Origin: DASUBN01 sp964584665
Lineage (GTDB): Bacteria > Pseudomonadota > Gammaproteobacteria > Natronospirales > REEB76
DNA length: 26,838 bases
NCBI GenBank assembly: GCA_964584665.1
Contig: CAZPAO010000029.1
Location: 1 to 26,838 of the forward strand
Direction: 5' to 3'
Shown piece by piece: positions 16,242-22,936 of this stretch (the first letter of the stretch is position 1; every line of letters begins with the position of its first letter). The position numbers were made by a program, and so were the translations under genes. The notes below the pieces were generated by a model. That model made no database searches. It had not been told where the DNA came from and was given only the letters and a program-made list of their open reading frames with translations.

Positions 16242-16813
16242 GGCTTGTTCCCGCTGACGTTGCGCGCCACGGATAAGAGCGCGGAGCTGAGCTTGAGGCC
16301 GCTCTGTTGCACCGTGCCCAGGTCCACGTCGAAGCGCACCCGGTTGTCCACGAGGACGAAGGTCATGTCGGCGCCGCGGCTCAAGCCATCGGCACCTTCG
16401 GTCACTGCCAGAGTCGGGTTGCCTCGCGCTGCGCCTATCAATGCATCGCCGCGGTTCGCACCGGGTGCGATGAACAGGATATGCACCCCGTCGAGCGCAT
16501 CGCCCGCACGTATGCGGTGTACGGAGATCGGGCGCCCGTCGATGTTGCGGCCGTCCGTCAGCGACTCCAGGTCCGCGGCCACGGCTTCGGAGCCGGCCAC
16601 GCCGATCACGATGGGGCTGTTGGGTCCGCTGAAGGTCTTGTCCGGCCAGGTGATGTAGCCGCCGAACTTGAAGAGGTAGGCCGCCTCGATCTTCTGCTGA
16701 GCCGCCACCGCGTCGTCGTCCTGCGCCCAGGCGGGCACGAGGGTACAGAGGCCTGCGAGCAAGAGCCCACAGACCAGCCTCCGCAGCCTCGGGCTGCGGG
16801 AGAAGGAGATCAT
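16238..16813 (-). CDS. YfiR family (DUF4154) periplasmic protein
   Basis: 191 residues with a signal peptide (about 1-30, cleaved after PAWA). The mature start, KIEAAYLFKFGGYITWPDKT, is the hallmark of the YfiR/DUF4154 family (AAYLYKFxxYxxWP), followed by SPIVIGVAGSEAVAADLESL and a C-terminal SGLKLSSALLSVAR segment. In Pseudomonas, YfiR is a redox-sensitive periplasmic repressor of the membrane cyclase YfiN. The ATG at 16813 overlaps the TGA of the TonB receptor by one base, and the stop overlaps the kinase start, so the three are translationally coupled. The sequence supports a periplasmic partner for the CHASE8 kinase; the partnership is inferred from gene order and family precedent. Confidence 0.92.
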   Translation of the reverse strand: MISFSRSPRLRRLVCGLLLAGLCTLVPAWAQDDDAVAAQQKIEAAYLFKFGGYITWPDKTFSGPNSPIVIGVAGSEAVAADLESLTDGRNIDGRPISVHRIRAGDALDGVHILFIAPGANRGDALIGAARGNPTLAVTEGADGLSRGADMTFVLVDNRVRFDVDLGTVQQSGLKLSSALLSVARNVSGNKP

Positions 16814-18732
16814 CAGGGGCGCCACGTCAGCCTGGCGTAGTAGCCGCGGCCGAACTCGGCAGTGCCGGTGGGGCCGAACTCGATGTGCGAGGGGCCGAAC
16901 AGGTTGCTGGCGATGAGCGAGAACTCAAGCGACCGGCTGATATCGAAGCCCACGCGCACGTCCGCCACCGTGTAGGCGGGCACCGGCGCATCCGGCAGCG
17001 CACCCACGTGGCGTGCTGTCACGTCCAGCTCCACGCCGTCGCTGAAGTCATAGGACGAACGCAGGGACCACTGGTTGTTGGGATCGTTGCCTTCCGCCGG
17101 GATGCTGCTCGGCAGCGCAGTAGGCTGCAGCGTGTGGCTCTCGCGCTGCGCCATGAAGCCCATCTGTAGACGCCAGTTGTCCAGCGGCTTGTAGGTGGCC
17201 CAGGCGTTCAGCCCGGTGGTGCTGGTGGTCATGCCGTTGCCGAAGGTCACCTGCAGCGGCACCACCGAGAGCACCGTCGTGGTGCGGATGTTGTCGGAAT
17301 AGTTGTGGTAGGCGTTGACCGAGTAGGACCATTCGGAGGAAGGCTGCGAGCGGAACCCCATCTCGTATACCTTGACCACTTCCGATTGGAAGTCCGGGTT
17401 GCCCACCAGGAAGAAGGGCGGGTTCTGGGGCGAATACAGGTTCATGTCGAGGCGCGAGGGCGAGCGCACCGCCTTGGACACGGCGGCCCACAGCAGGCTG
17501 TCGTCCGTCACGTTCCAGGCGAGGCGCGCATTGGGCAGGTTCTCGGTGCCGGTGTAGGGGTTGTGCTCGAGGCGCAGGCCGAGGATGGCCCGCCAGGTGT
17601 CGCTCAAGGCGCTCTCGTTCTGGGCGAAGAGGCTCTCCCAGGACTGGTTCACCTTGGGCGGCTCGAAGTTCAGCCCCGAGGTGGGCATGTTCTCGAAGTC
17701 ATCCATCACATAGCGGTAGCTTGCGCCCCAGGTGAAGCTCTGGGAGCTGATCTGGGGCAGCGCCTGCTGGAACTCCGCATCCGCGATGTCCTCGCGGTCG
17801 TTGTAGTTGAGCGGGATCTCGCGCAGGCTGTGGTCGTAGTAGGCGAGCACGCTCACGTTGGAACCGCCCTCCAGCTTGTCCTGCCAGTGGCTGAGCAGGT
17901 TCATGCCGGAGATGCGGATGCCGTCGGCGGGCAGGCCGTTGTCCTCGTCCCGCTTGTAGGCGTCACCCTGCAGGGTGTACTGCTTGTCGACCCCGTCCCA
18001 ATCCGTGCGGAAGCCGGTCTGCGCCAGGTTCTGCGCATCGGGCATGGGCGTGCCGGTGTTGCGGTTGGTGTGGGCGTCGTTGCTCATCATGCCGTAGACG
18101 CGGTAGCTGCCGTCGTCGCCGAGGTCTCCGCCGTAACGCGCCTCGCCGTTGTTGCCGCCGCGGCCCACGCCGGCCGCCGCCAGGGCGCCGCCGCTGTCGC
18201 GGGACTTGCGGGTGATGATGTTGATGACGCCGTTCACGGCGTTGGTGCCCCACAGGGTGCCGCCCGGCCCGCTCACCACCTCGATGCGGTCGATATCCTC
18301 CAGCATCACGTTCTGGGCATCCCAGAAGGTGCCGGAGAAGATCGGCGAGTAGACGATGCGGCCGTCGATGAGCACCAGCAGCTTGTCGGTGGAGGTCTGG
18401 TTGGCGCCCTGGGTACCGATGGCGAAGGTCTGGTTGTTGGCCTTCCCCACCTGCAGGTTGGGCGCCAGGCGCAGCGCGGCCGTGAGGGTGCGTACGCCGG
18501 AACGGCGGATGTCGTCGTTGGTGATCACGTAGACCGCGGCAGCGGCGTTGGAGAGCGGCTCCGGCCGCTTGGAGACCGAGGTCACCGGCAGCTTGGCCAG
18601 TTCTTCCAGCGACAGGTCCGCGAGACCGGTCTGCTGGCCGAAGGCGGCGGGTGCGAGGCACAGTCCCATGAGCGCCGCGACGACGCTCCCGGCGGTGGTG
18701 CCATGTGCTTTGATCCTCGGGATACGTCCCAT
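16813..18732 (-). CDS. TonB-dependent outer-membrane receptor
   Basis: 639 residues with a signal peptide (about 1-32, ending AAFG). The mature N-terminus, GLADLSLEELAKLPVTSVSK, is the plug-leading segment of a receptor class often seen with signalling genes. The plug domain runs to about residue 175 (AAVYVITNDDIRRSGVRTL, LLVLIDGRIVYSPIFSGTFW, IDRIEVVSGPGGTLWGTNAV, NGVINIITRKS). A 22-strand-type barrel follows, ending GRGYYARLTWRP with an aromatic strand terminus. GAGGGG precedes the ATG. The gene heads an operon with YfiR, kinase and response regulator, which suggests it supplies or senses the stimulus. Substrate cannot be told. Confidence 0.93.
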   Translation of the reverse strand: MGRIPRIKAHGTTAGSVVAALMGLCLAPAAFGQQTGLADLSLEELAKLPVTSVSKRPEPLSNAAAAVYVITNDDIRRSGVRTLTAALRLAPNLQVGKANNQTFAIGTQGANQTSTDKLLVLIDGRIVYSPIFSGTFWDAQNVMLEDIDRIEVVSGPGGTLWGTNAVNGVINIITRKSRDSGGALAAAGVGRGGNNGEARYGGDLGDDGSYRVYGMMSNDAHTNRNTGTPMPDAQNLAQTGFRTDWDGVDKQYTLQGDAYKRDEDNGLPADGIRISGMNLLSHWQDKLEGGSNVSVLAYYDHSLREIPLNYNDREDIADAEFQQALPQISSQSFTWGASYRYVMDDFENMPTSGLNFEPPKVNQSWESLFAQNESALSDTWRAILGLRLEHNPYTGTENLPNARLAWNVTDDSLLWAAVSKAVRSPSRLDMNLYSPQNPPFFLVGNPDFQSEVVKVYEMGFRSQPSSEWSYSVNAYHNYSDNIRTTTVLSVVPLQVTFGNGMTTSTTGLNAWATYKPLDNWRLQMGFMAQRESHTLQPTALPSSIPAEGNDPNNQWSLRSSYDFSDGVELDVTARHVGALPDAPVPAYTVADVRVGFDISRSLEFSLIASNLFGPSHIEFGPTGTAEFGRGYYARLTWRP

Positions 18733-18792
18733 TTCACGCCCCTCACTCTTATGTTGTGGCCGTGTCCCTCACGGCTCATTTGTCTTCCAGGC

Positions 18793-18832
18793 CATGCGAC
18801 ATGACCAGCTCATGTCTTATTTATGTCGCATG
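18793..18832. promoter_or_regulatory. Inverted and direct GACAT repeats upstream of the TonB operon
   Basis: A perfect 10-bp inverted repeat, CATGCGACAT (18793-18802) and ATGTCGCATG (18823-18832), flanks a 20-nt spacer containing a further ATGTC on the plus strand. Read on the minus strand, two GACAT copies start 11 bp apart, one helical turn, and a third copy is inverted. The block lies 60-100 bp before the TonB receptor ATG, where a regulator would bind. The binding protein is unknown; the operon's own response regulator has no DNA-binding domain. Confidence 0.5.
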
Positions 18833-18944
18833 CAGGATTATGGGCGTCACGGGGGGTGCGCCCATATCGGGTGATTACCTGAGGAGATATGTCAGAAGAA
18901 TTACGGATACCTCCCTGTATACCGTGACCCGAGCATAACCCCGT

Positions 18945-20408
18945 CTAAGGGCCGCCGGGAAGCACCGCCTTGGGGCGGCTCACGGCGTCGCCGTCGCCGT
19001 TCTTGAGGCCTGCGAACACCGCCGTGGAGACCACCGTTAGGGCACCCAGCACCAGGAAGCCCAGATGGATGCCGTGGATCATCTCGGCGGGCGTCGCATG
19101 GAAGCGGTCCGGGATGAAGGCGGCGGTCACCAGGGAAGCCGCCGCCACACCGAAGCTGATGGAGAGCTGCTGCAGGGTGCTGGCGATGGTGCTGGCGTGG
19201 CTGGTCTGGCGCCCGTTCACGTCGGCGTAGGCGAGCGTGTTCATGCTCGTGTACTGCAGCGAGGCGAAGAAGCCGTAAGCGAACACCTCGATCACCACCA
19301 GCCACACCGGCGTATCCAGCCCGATGGTGGAGAACAGCGCGATCATGGCGCCGATCATGATGGTGTTGGATATGAGCACGCGCCGGTAACCGAAGCGCGC
19401 CAGGATGCGGGGCATGGTGAGCTTCAAGCTCATGGCGGCGAAGGCCTGGGGCATGAGCATGAGGCCCGACTGGATGGGCGTGAACCCGAGACCCACCTGG
19501 TAGAGCAGGGGGAACAGGAAAGGGATGCCGCCTATGCCCAGGCGCGTGACGAAACCGCCGGTCACGGCAGCGCGGAAAGTGCGGACACGGAGCAGGTTCA
19601 GGCGCAACAGGGGGTTTGGCAGGCCCCAGGTGTGCAGTCCATAGCCGGCAAGCAGCGCCGTGGCGATCGCGAGCAAGCCCACCATCTCCCGGCCGCTGAG
19701 GCTCGTCTCGCCGAAGATCTCCAGCACGTAGGAGAGCAGCGCGATCCCCGAGCCGAACAGGATCATGCCCACGATGTCGAGCGGAGTGCGCTTCGTCTCA
19801 CGGTAGTCCGGGAGATGCCGGTGCACCAGGTAGAGGCCCATGAGGCCGATGGGTATGTTGATGAAGAAGATCACGCGCCAGTGGAACCAGCCGACGATCA
19901 CGCCGCCGGCGATCGGGCCGAGCATGGGTCCGACGAGGCCCGGGATGGCGATGAAGCTCATGGTGCGGATGAGCTCGGAGCGGGCGAAGGTGCGCACGAT
20001 GGCGATGCGTCCCACCGGGATCATCATGGCGCCGCCGCAGCCCTGCAGGATGCGGCAGGCGACGAGCTCGTGGATGCCGGTGCAGAGGCCGCAGAGGAAA
20101 GAGCCGAGCGTGAACAGGCCGATGGCGCTCGCGAATACGAGCCGGGTCCCGAAACGGTCCGCCACCCAGCCGCTGATGGGTATGAACACGGCAAGGCTCA
20201 AGGTATAGCTCGACAGCACCGCCTTCATGCTCAAGGGCACCACATCCAGCGCCGTGGCGATGGCGGGGGCCGCGGTGTTCAGGATGGTGGTGTCCAGCGA
20301 CTCCATGAAGAAAGCCACGGCCACGAGCCAGGGCAGGAAGCGCCGGCCGAGGTCATCGGTGCGAGCCCCCATGGGGCGGGAAGAAGGGTCGGTGCGCTTG
20401 CTGTCCAT
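18945..20408 (-). CDS. DHA2-family MFS drug exporter (HsrA/YieO-like)
   Basis: About 487 residues with 14 membrane helices, as in the DHA2 (EmrB/QacA) family. The first helix reads FLPWLVAVAFFMESLDTTIL followed by NTAAPAIA (motif D1). Motif A is GWVADRFGTRLVF, and RILQGCGGAMMIPVGRIAIV and GLVGPMLGPIAGG (motif C) follow. The overall wording is closest to E. coli HsrA/YieO. These are proton-driven exporters of toxic compounds in the inner membrane. The start is uncertain: ATGs at 20438, 20408 (chosen) and 20372 lack a good ribosome-binding site, and family alignment favours a short leader. No membrane-fusion partner gene is nearby. It ends 213 bp before the TonB receptor gene on the same strand. 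Confidence 0.88.
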   Translation of the reverse strand: MDSKRTDPSSRPMGARTDDLGRRFLPWLVAVAFFMESLDTTILNTAAPAIATALDVVPLSMKAVLSSYTLSLAVFIPISGWVADRFGTRLVFASAIGLFTLGSFLCGLCTGIHELVACRILQGCGGAMMIPVGRIAIVRTFARSELIRTMSFIAIPGLVGPMLGPIAGGVIVGWFHWRVIFFINIPIGLMGLYLVHRHLPDYRETKRTPLDIVGMILFGSGIALLSYVLEIFGETSLSGREMVGLLAIATALLAGYGLHTWGLPNPLLRLNLLRVRTFRAAVTGGFVTRLGIGGIPFLFPLLYQVGLGFTPIQSGLMLMPQAFAAMSLKLTMPRILARFGYRRVLISNTIMIGAMIALFSTIGLDTPVWLVVIEVFAYGFFASLQYTSMNTLAYADVNGRQTSHASTIASTLQQLSISFGVAAASLVTAAFIPDRFHATPAEMIHGIHLGFLVLGALTVVSTAVFAGLKNGDGDAVSRPKAVLPGGP

Positions 20409-20580
20409 GGCCTTTGGGGAGGAAGGGGGCGGGCACATTCTTATGCGCTGACTCTACACCGGCTGTGCCCACTGGACATAAAGGTCCGCGCCCCGTGCGG
20501 CTTCGCCCATCCCTGTCCCCCATTTAAGGGTTCGCCTGAGGCCCAATCAGGGTTGCCCGGATACGACCCGTTTGTCCACC

Positions 20581-20634
20581 GTGGTGTCATAGGCCCCGAC
20601 CCAGGGAGAGATGGGTCAGATACCACACAAGGAG
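20581..20634 (+). promoter_or_regulatory. Nested hairpin before the ribosome-binding site of the GGDEF-like gene
   Basis: GTGGT (20581-20585) can pair with ACCAC (20622-20626), enclosing GACCCA (20598-20603) paired with TGGGTC (20612-20617). The AAGGAG ribosome-binding site (20629-20634) follows directly, 8 nt before the ATG at 20643. The layout could influence translation; no known riboswitch class is recognised. Confidence 0.35.
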
Positions 20635-20642
20635 CGAGTGTC

Positions 20643-21218
20643 ATGTTTGACAGCTACATCAGCACCCAGGATGGGGACCGGTTGTTCTGCGCCTCGCGGG
20701 GCCTGTATGCGCCGACCAGGGTGTTCCTCACCCGCCGGCGCTTCGAGACAGGGATCGTCTCGATGCTGGACGCCAGGGAATCCGGCGAATGCGCTGTCTT
20801 ACACGTGGCGGTGCGGGGCGACGACGCTTCCACCGGCTGCGTCACCCGGCGCATGCTGAACCTGGTGGGCAATACCCTCCGGGTATGCATGCGCGGCGGC
20901 GCGGTGGCCTACCTCGGCGACGCCGAGTTCGCTGTGCTGCTGCAGGATACGGACGCGCGGGACGCGGCGTCCTATGCCCACACAGCCATCACTATCACCT
21001 CCGGCTTCCGGGTGCTGTGGCAGGGCGAGATGCTCTCGGCCCATGCCTGCATCGGCGGCACCATGGTCGGCAGCCAGCGTGACGGCGCGGCACTGCTGGC
21101 CGCGGCCGTGGACGCCGGCAAGATCGCCGCGGGCAAGTGGGGCTGCAGACTGCATTTCCTGAAAGACGATGACGAAGAGATCCGCTGGGAAGGCGCCGCC
21201 TTGCAGGCGGCGCACTGA
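20643..21218 (+). CDS. Stand-alone degenerate GGDEF-domain protein
   Basis: 191 residues. TRVFLTRRRFETGIVSML corresponds to the LTGLxNRRxFxxxL start of GGDEF domains, and TRRMLNLVGNTLRVCMRGG to the helix before the active site. The signature reads YLGDAEFAVLLQD, so GGDEF has become GDAEF: the metal-binding Asp/Glu is Ala and the second Gly is Asp. The D-x-FK-x-ND segment is also absent (HVAVRGDDASTG). The C-terminal part (HACIGGTMVGSQRDGAALLA, AAVDAGKIAAGKWGCRLHF) follows the normal DGC pattern. No sensor or transmembrane domain is present. It is probably inactive as a diguanylate cyclase and may bind nucleotide or a partner. AAGGAG precedes the ATG. It stands alone between an MFS gene and a convergent membrane gene. 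Confidence 0.78.
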   Translation: MFDSYISTQDGDRLFCASRGLYAPTRVFLTRRRFETGIVSMLDARESGECAVLHVAVRGDDASTGCVTRRMLNLVGNTLRVCMRGGAVAYLGDAEFAVLLQDTDARDAASYAHTAITITSGFRVLWQGEMLSAHACIGGTMVGSQRDGAALLAAAVDAGKIAAGKWGCRLHFLKDDDEEIRWEGAALQAAH

Positions 21219-21238
21219 GTCGCCGGACGCTCCGGACG

Positions 21239-21796
21239 CTATCGCTTGGGACGTTTCGGCAGCGCCGTGCCGTCCACCTTCTTCCCGTCCGCCTTCATGA
21301 TGATGTGGTAGTACACCGCATCCCAGGCGTTGTGGATCCCGATGAAGAGCAGCAGCAGGGCGGTGGCACCCACCCCCAGCAGAGCCTCATGGGTATGTTC
21401 GCCCACCAGGTACGCCGAGATGCCGAGGATCACGTAGGCGGCCAGCGGCAGCAGCGCATGGAACAGCCAGTCCTCGAAGACCGGTCTGTAGACCGATTGC
21501 GCGTGCATGCGCCGCGCGGTGATGGCCGTGTAAGCCAGCCCGGCCAGGCCGACAGCACCCCAGGCGAGGGCGGCGGATACGATGGTCTCCCAGGGCACGC
21601 GCACCAGCGCCGAGAGGAAGAGCACTACGCTGAAGTGCACCACCGTCGGCGTGCTGAAGGCTGAGCCTGCTTCCGACACGCCCTTGGTCGGGTTCTCCGC
21701 GAGCAGCGTCATCACCACGAACTGCAGGCCGATGAGCGCGCCGGCGGCGGAGCCGACGATCACATAGAAGCTGTCCCATTCCGCCAATGACTGCAT
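21239..21796 (-). CDS. Inner-membrane protein of unknown function
   Basis: 185 residues with four to five membrane helices: SFYVIVGSAAGALIGLQFVV near the N-terminus, two central helices, AYVILGISAYLVGE and ALLGVGATALLLLFIGIHN. The tail is Lys-rich and cytoplasmic (MKADGKKVDG, PKRPKR). I do not recognise a named family. The ATG at 21796 is chosen because the segment upstream in the same frame lacks a matching hydrophobic pattern; GGGAG lies upstream. It lies downstream of, and in the same direction as, the membrane-anchored protein at 21855-22397, with 58 bp between, so the two may be co-transcribed. Confidence 0.72.
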   Translation of the reverse strand: MQSLAEWDSFYVIVGSAAGALIGLQFVVMTLLAENPTKGVSEAGSAFSTPTVVHFSVVLFLSALVRVPWETIVSAALAWGAVGLAGLAYTAITARRMHAQSVYRPVFEDWLFHALLPLAAYVILGISAYLVGEHTHEALLGVGATALLLLFIGIHNAWDAVYYHIIMKADGKKVDGTALPKRPKR

Positions 21797-21854
21797 GCTG
21801 AAAACTCCCGGCGCCTTGCCCGGCCTCCCAATATACAGGCAGTGGAGGGCGGCT

Positions 21855-22397
21855 TTACCGAAGTGCCCCTCTTGGGAATATCTCGGGCTCCAGGGGTTTG
21901 AACCCAAGCAGTAGGTCGGAAGCGATGAAGATGACCGCCGACTCGACCGTGCCGGCGGGCACCGGTGTGCGGTCTGCCTGGAGAAGCTGGTCAACCGAGG
22001 AGCCGCCTGCGATCCTGGCATGGATCCAGATGCGCCTGTAGCGGCCCTGCCTGACGCCCGTTTCCGCGGCCGCGGAGCGCAGTTCAGCCACGGTGATGGT
22101 GACGACGCGGGATTCGCCGAGTGCGAGCGTGTGTCGGCCGAACCTGTCCATGATATCCAGCAGCATCGCCGCATCCGAAGGCGCGACGCCGTAGGCCAGA
22201 CGCAGCTGACTCAGCGCGACGGGCCTCGCGCCGATGTTGGTGATCTCGATACTCACCATAGACGAACGGTCGGAATGACTTGCCTCTATGGAGATGCGCC
22301 CGAAGTGCGTGCGGCGGAATGCCGCAAGCGCCAGGAAGAAGTTAACGGCCGATACGATGAGGGCGCCTAGCGAGATGAGGATCGCGGTTTCCGGCAT
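21855..22397 (-). CDS. Membrane-anchored protein with a predicted beta-rich domain
   Basis: 180 residues. One N-terminal helix (AILISLGALIVSAVNFFLAL) is followed by AAFRRTHFGRISIEASHSD and a beta-rich region: SSMVSIEITNIGARPVALSQ, then alternating strands such as RVVTITVAEL and RRIWIHARIAG. The ITNIGxRPVxLxxL wording is typical of small Ig-like sandwich domains in membrane-tethered hypothetical proteins. No family name or catalytic residues are evident. It is the first gene of a possible pair with the 21239-21796 membrane protein and starts next to the repeat region flanking the tRNA gene. Confidence 0.65.
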   Translation of the reverse strand: MPETAILISLGALIVSAVNFFLALAAFRRTHFGRISIEASHSDRSSMVSIEITNIGARPVALSQLRLAYGVAPSDAAMLLDIMDRFGRHTLALGESRVVTITVAELRSAAAETGVRQGRYRRIWIHARIAGGSSVDQLLQADRTPVPAGTVESAVIFIASDLLLGFKPLEPEIFPRGALR

Positions 22398-22425
22398 CGG
22401 AAGCGTCCTTCACTGTGGCAGCAAG

Positions 22426-22442
22426 TTGGTGGGCCCACCAGG
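22426..22442. repeat. 17-bp copy of the tRNA-Ile 3' end (possible att remnant)
   Basis: TTGGTGGGCCCACCAGG occurs here and again at 22563-22579, where it is the 3' terminus of the tRNA-Ile gene with its flanking base. The copies are 137 bp apart in direct orientation. Direct repeats of a tRNA 3' end commonly mark integration sites, but no integrase is visible. Part of the repeat (CTGGTGGGCCCACCAG) is itself palindromic. Confidence 0.5.
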
Positions 22443-22544
22443 GCGTGAAGCGAAGCTTCACGCGGGTTGCCAGGGATGGCAACCCCGGATTTTCACGCGC
22501 AGCAGGAAGCGTAGCGTGAAAGCGAACCCTTGGGTTCGAGTCCT
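22443..22544. repeat. Hairpin cluster between the two tRNA 3'-end copies
   Basis: Consecutive inverted repeats fill this spacer: GCGTGAAGC/GCTTCACGC (22443-22463), GGGTTGCC/GGCAACCC (22464-22485), TTTCACGC/GCGTGAAA (22491-22521) and CGAACCC/GGGTTCG (22523-22538). GGTTCGAGTCCT (22533-22544) is also a perfect inverted copy of the tRNA T-arm sequence at 22577-22588. The stems could terminate or process the tRNA transcript. No coding frame is evident. Confidence 0.6.
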
Positions 22545-22563
22545 TCAAAAACCAATAATATTT

Positions 22564-22877
22564 TGGTGGGCCCACCAGGACTCGAACCTGGAACCAAGGG
22601 ATTCACATGCTCCAACCGTTTCCGGTCGGTGTGGACTATCTCTTCACCCGCGACTTTCGCCGGTGGGGTGCGGGACGCTCTAGCCTGTCATCAAGGGCAC
22701 TCGAAGCCCTCAGGTAGTCTCTGCACCTTCCGGCGGTGCACCGCCGGCTTGGCTCAGGGTTGCCATCGGCCTAAGCCGGTGAGGGTTCCCTGAATTCATC
22801 CCGTTTTCATCCGCGCCTTCCGGCGCGGAGTCACCTTCTCGATGAGTCCCCTGCTCTAACCATTGAGCTATAGGCCC
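22564..22877 (-). tRNA. ileX: tRNA-Ile(CAU) split by a group I intron
   Basis: Exon 1 (22877-22842, 36 nt) holds the acceptor strand GGGCCTA, the D arm GCTC/GAGC and the anticodon stem up to CTCAT. Exon 2 (22603-22564, 40 nt) holds AATCCCT, the T arm CCAGG-TTCGAGT-CCTGG and TGGGCCC-A-CCA. Joined, they give a 76-nt cloverleaf: a 7-bp acceptor stem (one G-U), a 5-bp anticodon stem closed by GGGGA/TCCCT, loop CTCATAA, and encoded CCA. The body matches bacterial tRNA-Ile2, whose CAU anticodon is modified to lysidine by TilS and reads AUA. Location downstream of rpoD on the same strand fits gammaproteobacterial synteny. A TACAAT -10 (22893-22888) precedes it. The symbol follows the E. coli homologue. 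Confidence 0.93.
22604..22841 (-). other. Group I intron (IC3-like) in the tRNA-Ile anticodon loop
   Basis: 238 nt, inserted immediately after anticodon base 36. The exon end UCAU can pair with GUGA (22834-22831) to form P1 with the obligatory U-G at the splice site, and the intron ends in G (22604). Core features visible in order are: a P2 hairpin with stem CCGCGCC/GGCGCGG; an AATTC..GG-GAA-CC block; GATGGCAACCCTGAGCCAAG; GAAGGTGCAGAGACTA (P7 5' strand, 22730-22715); GATAGTCC (P7 3' strand, 22640-22633); and a GAAA-capped 7-bp terminal stem (CCGACCG/CGGTTGG). These blocks closely match my recollection of the self-splicing Azoarcus tRNA-Ile(CAU) intron, at the same insertion site. No ORF lies within it. 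Confidence 0.92.
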
Positions 22878-22881
22878 GACA

Positions 22882-22915
22882 ACAATAATTGTACCCGTCA
22901 GCAACAATCATTGTT
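22882..22915. promoter_or_regulatory. Two ACAATnATTGT palindromes between tRNA-Ile and the HNH gene
   Basis: ACAAT-A-ATTGT (22882-22892) and AACAAT-C-ATTGTT (22903-22915) have centres 22 bp apart, about two helical turns. The first abuts the tRNA -10 (TACAAT, minus strand); the second lies just before TATGAT (22922-22927), a candidate -10 for the HNH gene. This AT-rich 60-bp divergent promoter contrasts with the GC-rich flanks. Confidence 0.55.
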
Positions 22916-22936
22916 TTAGATTATGATTGATTTCAT

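Noticed and set aside
15303..16658. 451-codon plus-strand open frame
   Set aside because: Antisense to the histidine kinase and YfiR-like genes, which have complete family motifs.
17305..18804. 499-codon plus-strand open frame
   Set aside because: Antisense to the TonB receptor, Val/Gly/Ala-rich, with no recognisable motif or credible start.
20450..20642. c-di-GMP (GEMM) riboswitch before the GGDEF-like gene
   Set aside because: No GEMM core or tetraloop-receptor arrangement is seen; only a simple nested hairpin.
19065..21218. 717-codon plus-strand open frame running into the GGDEF-like gene
   Set aside because: The first 500 codons are antisense to the MFS exporter with shadow-like composition. 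Only the part from the ATG at 20643, which has a ribosome-binding site, resembles a protein family.
22443..22544. CRISPR-like repeat cluster
   Set aside because: The hairpins differ in sequence and spacing; no identical direct repeats with unique spacers exist, and no cas genes are present.
22523..22550. Possible second tRNA on the plus strand (GGGTTCGAGTCC followed by AAAAACCA)
   Set aside because: The T stem does not pair and no D or anticodon arm is found; it is an inverted partial copy of the neighbouring T-arm.
22288..22793. Open frames reading across the tRNA-Ile locus
   Set aside because: They cover a clear split tRNA and its intron; phrases such as DSNLEPRD are the usual false translation of tRNA T-arm sequence.
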